Positions 59,518 through 64,000 of a stretch of DNA of 64,000 nt are shown here, piece by piece (positions within the stretch are counted from its first letter, which is position 1; each line of letters opens with the position of its first letter). Under the pieces are notes generated by a model. The model was not told the origin of the DNA and searched no databases. It was given only the letters and a program-made list of their open reading frames with translations. The DNA is from Lentzea californiensis. Its GTDB lineage: Bacteria; Actinomycetota; Actinomycetes; Mycobacteriales; Pseudonocardiaceae. The translations under genes and the position numbers were made by a program. Location of the stretch: assembly GCF_024648825.1 (NCBI RefSeq), contig NZ_JANBBE010000010.1, positions 248,001-312,000 of the forward strand, in the 5' to 3' direction.

Positions 59518-60549
59518 ATGGGTCAGGCCGGCGAGAGACGTGAACCCACGATGCGCGACGTCGCGGCGCTGGCGAAGGTCAGCATCAAGACGGTCTCGCG
59601 CGTGATCAACGACCTGCCCGGAGCGGGCGCCGAGGTCACCGACCGCGTCCGCGCCGCCGCCCGCAGCCTGGGCTACCGGCCCAACCTCACCGCCAGCAGC
59701 CTGCGCCGCTCCGACCGCCGCAGCGCCACCATCGGCGTGCTGTTCGAAGACCTCTCCAACCCCTTCGACGCCGCCCTGCTGCGCGCCGTCGAGGACCACG
59801 CCCGGCGCAGCGGTGTGCTCGTGCTCGCCGGCAGCACCGAGGACGACCACACCCTGCAACGCGAACTGCTGCTGTCGCTGTCCGCGCGCCGCGTCGACGG
59901 TGTCGTCGTCATGGCCGCCGGCGGCCACCAGGACGCGCTGCAGCACGAACGCGAACGCGGCACCCCGATGGTGCTCGTCGACCGGCCGCCCACCTTCGGC
60001 GGCACCGACTGCGTCACCACCACCAACCGCGACAGCTCCCGCGCCGCCGTGCTCGAGCTCGCCGCCCTGGGTCACCGCGACATCGCGTTCCTCGGCGACC
60101 GCAGCACCCTGTGGACCAGCCAGGAGCGCTACACCGGCTACCTCGAAGGCCTCGCCCAGGCCGGTCTCACCCTGCGCGAGGAGCTCGTGCGCACCGGCCT
60201 GCACGGCGTCGACGTCGCCGAGACCGCCACCGCCGCGCTGCTCGACCTCGACCGGCCGCCCACGGCGTTGTTCACCGCCCAGAACCTCGTCACCGTCGGC
60301 GCCATGCGCATCCTGCGCACCCGTGACCTGCACCGGCGCGTCGCCGTCATCGGCTTCGACGACTTCCCGCTCGCCGACCTGCTCGACCCCGCCGTCACCG
60401 TCGTGCGCCAGGACGTCCCCGGCATCGGCCGCAAGGCCGCCGAGCTCATCCTCGCCCGCATCGACGGCGACACCTCACCGCCCGTGCACGCCGTCGTCCC
60501 CGCCGCGCTCGTGCCCCGCGGCTCCGGTGAGATCGCGCCGCTCAGCTGA
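59518..60549 (+). CDS. LacI-family transcriptional repressor
   Basis: 343 residues. [23 protein letters not shown] with the hinge helix at [12 protein letters not shown]. The sugar-binding core runs from [20 protein letters not shown] to [20 protein letters not shown]. It represses the divergent sugar ABC operon through the palindromes at 59383 and 59470 until the sugar binds. The 3' end overlaps the convergent hydrolase gene by 8 bp. Confidence 0.95.
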   Translation: MGQAGERREPTMRDVAALAKVSIKTVSRVINDLPGAGAEVTDRVRAAARSLGYRPNLTASSLRRSDRRSATIGVLFEDLSNPFDAALLRAVEDHARRSGVLVLAGSTEDDHTLQRELLLSLSARRVDGVVVMAAGGHQDALQHERERGTPMVLVDRPPTFGGTDCVTTTNRDSSRAAVLELAALGHRDIAFLGDRSTLWTSQERYTGYLEGLAQAGLTLREELVRTGLHGVDVAETATAALLDLDRPPTALFTAQNLVTVGAMRILRTRDLHRRVAVIGFDDFPLADLLDPAVTVVRQDVPGIGRKAAELILARIDGDTSPPVHAVVPAALVPRGSGEIAPLS

Positions 60550-61309
60550 CCGACAGCACCGCGTCGATGACCTGCGGGCCCGACAGCAGCACCTCGTCGT
60601 TGTGGTCCGCGCCGTCGATCTCGACGAGCCTGGCGCGCGCCGCCGTCGCCACCTCACGGCTCTGCGCGGGCGGCACGATCGAGTCCTTCGTCCCCAGCAG
60701 CACCACGGTCGGCACGTCCAGGGTGGACACCCGCTCCACCACCGGGTACTTGTCCTGCAACAGCATCTTCACCGGCAGCCACGGGTAGTGGTGCGACCCC
60801 GCCGCCGCCAGCGACGTGAACGGTGAGCGCAGCACCATGCCCTTGGGGGCGCGGTACGTCGCGAGCTCCGCGGCCACCGCCGCGCCCAGCGACTCGCCGA
60901 AGTAGACGACCGGCCCGTCGATCAGGTCCAGCGCCGCCCGCGCGTCGAAGGTCAGCCCCTCCTCCGAGGGCAGGCCGGGATTGCCGCCGTAGCCGCGGTA
61001 GTCGAACAGCAGCACCGACAACCCGCGCGAGGTGAGCGCCCGCGCCAGTGACACCCGGCCCTCGCGGTTGCCGCCGTTGCCCGGGAACACCAGCACCGTC
61101 ACCGGCGCGTCGGGCAGCTCGAAGTGCCAGCCGTCGAGCATCAGGCCGTCCGCCGTCACCAGCCGGACGTCACGCCCGCCGGGCAGCACCTCGTCCGCGC
61201 TCGGCAGCGGACCGGGGGAGGGGAAGTACACGAGCTTGCGCTGGAAGGTGAAGACCACGGCGACGATGGTGACAACCACCGCCAACGCGATCAACACCGC
61301 CCTCCTCAT
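60542..61309 (-). CDS. membrane-anchored alpha/beta-hydrolase (bem46-like)
   Basis: 255 residues from the ATG at 61309. An N-terminal membrane helix (AVLIALAVVVTIVAVVFTF) is followed by QRKLVYFPSPG, then oxyanion motif FPGNGGNREGR, DYRGYGGNPG, nucleophile elbow FGESLGAA, acid Asp in LGTKDSIVPP and His in GADHNDEV. This is the pattern of the Bem46/YfhR-type hydrolases. Substrate unknown; active domain probably outside the membrane face. Confidence 0.9.
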   Translation of the reverse strand: MRRAVLIALAVVVTIVAVVFTFQRKLVYFPSPGPLPSADEVLPGGRDVRLVTADGLMLDGWHFELPDAPVTVLVFPGNGGNREGRVSLARALTSRGLSVLLFDYRGYGGNPGLPSEEGLTFDARAALDLIDGPVVYFGESLGAAVAAELATYRAPKGMVLRSPFTSLAAAGSHHYPWLPVKMLLQDKYPVVERVSTLDVPTVVLLGTKDSIVPPAQSREVATAARARLVEIDGADHNDEVLLSGPQVIDAVLSVS

Positions 61310-61361
61310 CGGACCATGATGACCGGTCAGCCGGCGGTGGATCACTGCAAGGAGTGAACTT

Positions 61362-62330
61362 CTACGGCTCCGGCGCGAACGGCACCAGCACCACGGTGAT
61401 GTTGTCGTGCCCGCCCGCGTCCAGCGCGACCTTCACGAACTCCTCCGGCCCGCACGGCAGCAGCGGCTGCAGGTCCTCGGGCTCGGGCCGGTAGTTGTGC
61501 AGCCCGTCCGAACACAGCAGGAACACCCCCGGCGAGGTCGGCTGCACCGTCACGACCTGCGGCTCGACCCGGCCGGCGTCCGCGCCGATCCACCGCGACA
61601 GCACGTGCGCGCGGCGGTCCGTGCGCGCCTGTTCCTCGGTCAGCACACCCTCCGACACCAGCTGCGCCGCCCACGTGTCGTCCGTCGTGAGCTGCTTGGA
61701 GCCCTCGTCCGACAGCCAGTACGCGCGCGAGTCGCCGACCCAGCCGATCGTCACCGACGACCCCGTGACCAGCGCGGACACGAACGTGCACGACGGTGCG
61801 ACACCGCGGGCACCCGGCTCCATGGGCTCGTTCTCCACCAGCTGCTCCACCGCGAAGCACGACGCGGCGACCGCGTCGACCATCGCCTGCTCGGCGTCGG
61901 CGGTGTCGATCAGGGCGTTGAGCAGCACGTCCACCGCGGCGTCGGCGGCGGCCTGCGAGGCCTGCTCCGCGCGTTCGGACGAGGCCACACCGTCGCAGAC
62001 GACGGCGGCGACACCCTTGCCCGCGACGTGGCCGAACGCCATCGAGTCCTCGTTGCGCGCCCGCCGCTTGCCGCGGTCCGACACACCCGAGACCGCGCCC
62101 AGCGTGTACTCGACCCGGTCACGCGCCGAGGGCTGGTGCCGGCCGCACTGGGTGCAGTAGTCCTCGTCGTCGATGTCGGGCGACCCGCACAGGATGCACG
62201 AGGCCTGCGCGGGACCGGTCGGTCCGCCCAGCGGCGTGCGGCGGACCAGCAGGTTGCGTCCGCACGCCTCGCAGAACCGGTCCTCCGCCGCGACGGGCGC
62301 GAAGCACTCCGGGCACTTCAGGGTGTCCAT
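61362..62330 (-). CDS. PP2C-family serine/threonine phosphatase with N-terminal zinc ribbons
   Basis: 322 residues from the ATG at 62330, overlapping the kinase stop by one base (TGATG). Two zinc-ribbon pairs open the protein (CPEC-x15-CEAC and CILC-x13-CTQC). The PP2C domain has RRARNEDSMAFG, VVCDGVASSE, GWVGDSRAYWLS, LLCSDGLHNY and GGHDNITVVLV, with all metal-binding Asp residues. It probably opposes the PknG-like kinase encoded directly upstream. Confidence 0.93.
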   Translation of the reverse strand: MDTLKCPECFAPVAAEDRFCEACGRNLLVRRTPLGGPTGPAQASCILCGSPDIDDEDYCTQCGRHQPSARDRVEYTLGAVSGVSDRGKRRARNEDSMAFGHVAGKGVAAVVCDGVASSERAEQASQAAADAAVDVLLNALIDTADAEQAMVDAVAASCFAVEQLVENEPMEPGARGVAPSCTFVSALVTGSSVTIGWVGDSRAYWLSDEGSKQLTTDDTWAAQLVSEGVLTEEQARTDRRAHVLSRWIGADAGRVEPQVVTVQPTSPGVFLLCSDGLHNYRPEPEDLQPLLPCGPEEFVKVALDAGGHDNITVVLVPFAPEP

Positions 62331-64000
62331 CAAACCAACGTCCTAGGCCTTACCGCGTTCGCGCGGTCCACCAATGCGATCCGTTCCTCCGGCGTGGCCG
62401 CGAACCGGGCCAGCGTGCGATAGCGCGCCTCTAGACCCAGCCGAAGCTCGTGTTCGGAGAGTGCACAGTCCAGCACCCTGCCCTCGGCGGCCTGATTGCG
62501 GGTCACGTAGTCGTACGCCGCCTCCAGCACCTCCGCCGACAGCTGGGTGTGCGAATGGACGTCGATGTCCAAGGCGCGCAACCGTTCCCCGGCCGCGACG
62601 AGGTCCTCCGCACCGCAGTCGCCCAGCTGCGCGCGGACCGCCGCGATCTGCGCCGCCAGGTGCTGCGACGACGTGTCCGGGACCGACAGCAGCACCTCGA
62701 CGGCCCTGGCGCGGTCACCGCACGCCAGCAGCACCCGCGCCAGCCCGAACGCCGCCGACACGTACGAGTGATCCGTATGCCACACCAGCTCGTACCAGCC
62801 CGCCGCGCCCTTGAGGTCCCCGACGGCCTCCGCGCACACGCCCAGCGCCAGCTTCGGGGCCGCCTCACCCGGCACCGCCGAGAACACCGCGTCGAACAGC
62901 CCCAGCGCGTCCCCCGGCCGTCCGTCGACCAGCGCCGCCAGGCCCCGGTACCAGTCCGGGCGCCAGTCCTCCGCCGGGTCGAGCTCCGGCTCGTCGAACA
63001 TCGACGGCGCCGTCAGCGACTCCAGCTCGCGCATCGCCGCCTCGGTGTCACCGGACTCGATCAACACCCGCACGATCCGCAGCCGCACCTCCACCGTGAC
63101 CTCCGGTGCCTTGCGCAGGCCCACCGGATCCGATGCCGTCGCCGTCGCCAGCCACGACGCGGCCGCGTCGGAGGTGCTCACGCTCGGCGCCGGCAACGCC
63201 AGCGCCACCTCGGACAGGTCGAGCGTGCCCTCCACGCCGAAGCGGCGGCGTTCCGGCGTGAACTGCCGCGACGGACCAGGCCGCGGCACGCCGTCCTCGA
63301 TCGCCAGCACCTCGCGCAGCACGCCCGTGAGCTGCTCGGCCATGTCCTCCGCCGAGCAGAACCGCAGCTCCGGGTTCGGGTTCGTGGCGCGCAGCAGCAG
63401 CCGGTGGAATGAGGAGAACCGGCCCAGCAGCGGTTGCTCGTCCACGGTCGGCAGCCGGTCCTTGCAGCGGCCGCGGAAGTCGAACGGGAAGCTCATCACC
63501 GCCAGCGCGCGCCCGACGGTGTAGATGTCGGAGAAGACCGACGGCCCGATCGCGCGGATCTCCGGCGCCTGGTAGCCGATCGTGCCGTAGATGGGGGAGT
63601 GGTGGTCGTCGATGCGCCGCACCGCCCCCAGGTCGATGAGCTTGAGCTGCTCCTCGGTGTGGATCATGTTGTCCGGCTTGAAGTCGCAGTACAGCAGCCC
63701 GACGCCGTGCAGGTAGCCGACCGCGGGCAGGATCTCCAGCACGTAGGCGATGGCCTGCGCCAGCGGCAACGCCTCGTCGCCTCGGCCGTCGCGGCGCCGC
63801 GACGTGATCATGTCCTTGATCGACTCGCCGCCGACGTACTCCATCACGATGTACTCGACGAGCTTGCCGCTCGCACTGCTCTCGTGGCGGATGAAGTTGT
63901 GGATCTTCACGATGTTCGGGTGCTCGACCTCGGCCAGGAACCGGCGTTCCGCCAGCGCCGCCGCCATCGCATCGGCGTCACCCGAGTCCAGCAGGCCTTT
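62330..64000 (-). CDS. pknG: PknG-type serine/threonine protein kinase, 5' end outside the window
   Basis: The last 556 residues; the frame continues past base 64000. KGLLDSGDADAMAAALAERR and FLAEVEHPNIVKIHNFI begin within the N-lobe. Catalytic loop LLYCDFKPDNMIHT, DLGAV in place of DFG, and GTIGYQAPEI follow. The C-terminal 300 residues are a TPR-like domain (AVDYVT..., LAQIAAVRAQL-type helices), as in PknG. PknG phosphorylates GarA/OdhI-type FHA proteins to control 2-oxoglutarate metabolism in related actinobacteria. The missing N-terminus should hold a rubredoxin-like domain. Confidence 0.92.
   Translation of the reverse strand, partial: KGLLDSGDADAMAAALAERRFLAEVEHPNIVKIHNFIRHESSASGKLVEYIVMEYVGGESIKDMITSRRRDGRGDEALPLAQAIAYVLEILPAVGYLHGVGLLYCDFKPDNMIHTEEQLKLIDLGAVRRIDDHHSPIYGTIGYQAPEIRAIGPSVFSDIYTVGRALAVMSFPFDFRGRCKDRLPTVDEQPLLGRFSSFHRLLLRATNPNPELRFCSAEDMAEQLTGVLREVLAIEDGVPRPGPSRQFTPERRRFGVEGTLDLSEVALALPAPSVSTSDAAASWLATATASDPVGLRKAPEVTVEVRLRIVRVLIESGDTEAAMRELESLTAPSMFDEPELDPAEDWRPDWYRGLAALVDGRPGDALGLFDAVFSAVPGEAAPKLALGVCAEAVGDLKGAAGWYELVWHTDHSYVSAAFGLARVLLACGDRARAVEVLLSVPDTSSQHLAAQIAAVRAQLGDCGAEDLVAAGERLRALDIDVHSHTQLSAEVLEAAYDYVTRNQAAEGRVLDCALSEHELRLGLEARYRTLARFAATPEERIALVDRANAVRPRTLV

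Noticed and set aside
1-64000. CRISPR arrays
   Set aside because: No series of regularly spaced direct repeats was seen; the only short tandem repeat (44871-44900) has no spacers.

Overview
The window is high-GC actinobacterial DNA. The gene set (PknG-type kinase with a PP2C phosphatase, ECF42 sigma factor with its DGPF partner, PucR and MmyB-type XRE regulators, a DUF5703 protein, an F420/LLM oxidoreductase, M4 and glutaminase genes, GTG/TTG starts and ATGA/GTGA overlaps) suggests a filamentous actinomycete, perhaps of the Pseudonocardiaceae. That family-level guess is inference. All calls were made by reading the sequence; no database was searched.

Layout. (1) 1-4.5 kb is an insertion-sequence-rich accessory zone: a transposase tail, an IS5-type element with a -1 frameshift heptamer, a secreted protein divergent from a LuxR regulator, and a complete 1.19-kb IS (copy 1) between two gene fragments. 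(2) 4.6-18.9 kb looks like a decayed genomic island in tRNA-Leu(GAG). The tRNA (18871-18956, minus) and its terminator are followed, 14,290 bp away, by a second copy of the terminator plus the last 12 nt of the tRNA. A truncated tyrosine recombinase and a frameshifted AbrB-like gene lie directly beside the tRNA. The cargo is two divergent STAND/NACHT NTPase genes (a frameshifted membrane-anchored one and a 1700-aa NACHT-HEAT protein with an amyloid-signalling-like N-terminus), a nuclease-fold-like protein hit by IS copy 2, an AT-richer orphan gene, and relics of HNH, HTH and IS genes. This is the best candidate for an undescribed (defence-type) system.

(3) 19-32 kb is mostly core-like: a squalene-cyclase-like toroid protein, a four-gene ABC exporter/two-component operon, a TetR-GAP pair, PucR regulator, secreted protein, glutaminase, M20 peptidase, SDR, hydrolase and a membrane protein. 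(4) 32-39 kb holds a 1212-aa HTH-nSTAND-WD40 protein, an MmyB-type XRE regulator, a lipoprotein/DUF5703 pair and two aldo-keto reductases. A short element recurs three times here, each time upstream of a minus-strand gene. Two copies of a MITE-like palindromic repeat occur at 36.8 and 49.6 kb.

(5) 40-64 kb carries LLM oxidoreductase-uppP-phosphatase, sigma factor/DGPF, M4 metalloprotease, a tyrosine recombinase translationally coupled to a threonine-aldolase-like gene, an adenosine-deaminase-like gene, hrpA, a LacI-controlled sugar ABC operon with two palindromic operators, and PP2C-pknG running off the right edge.
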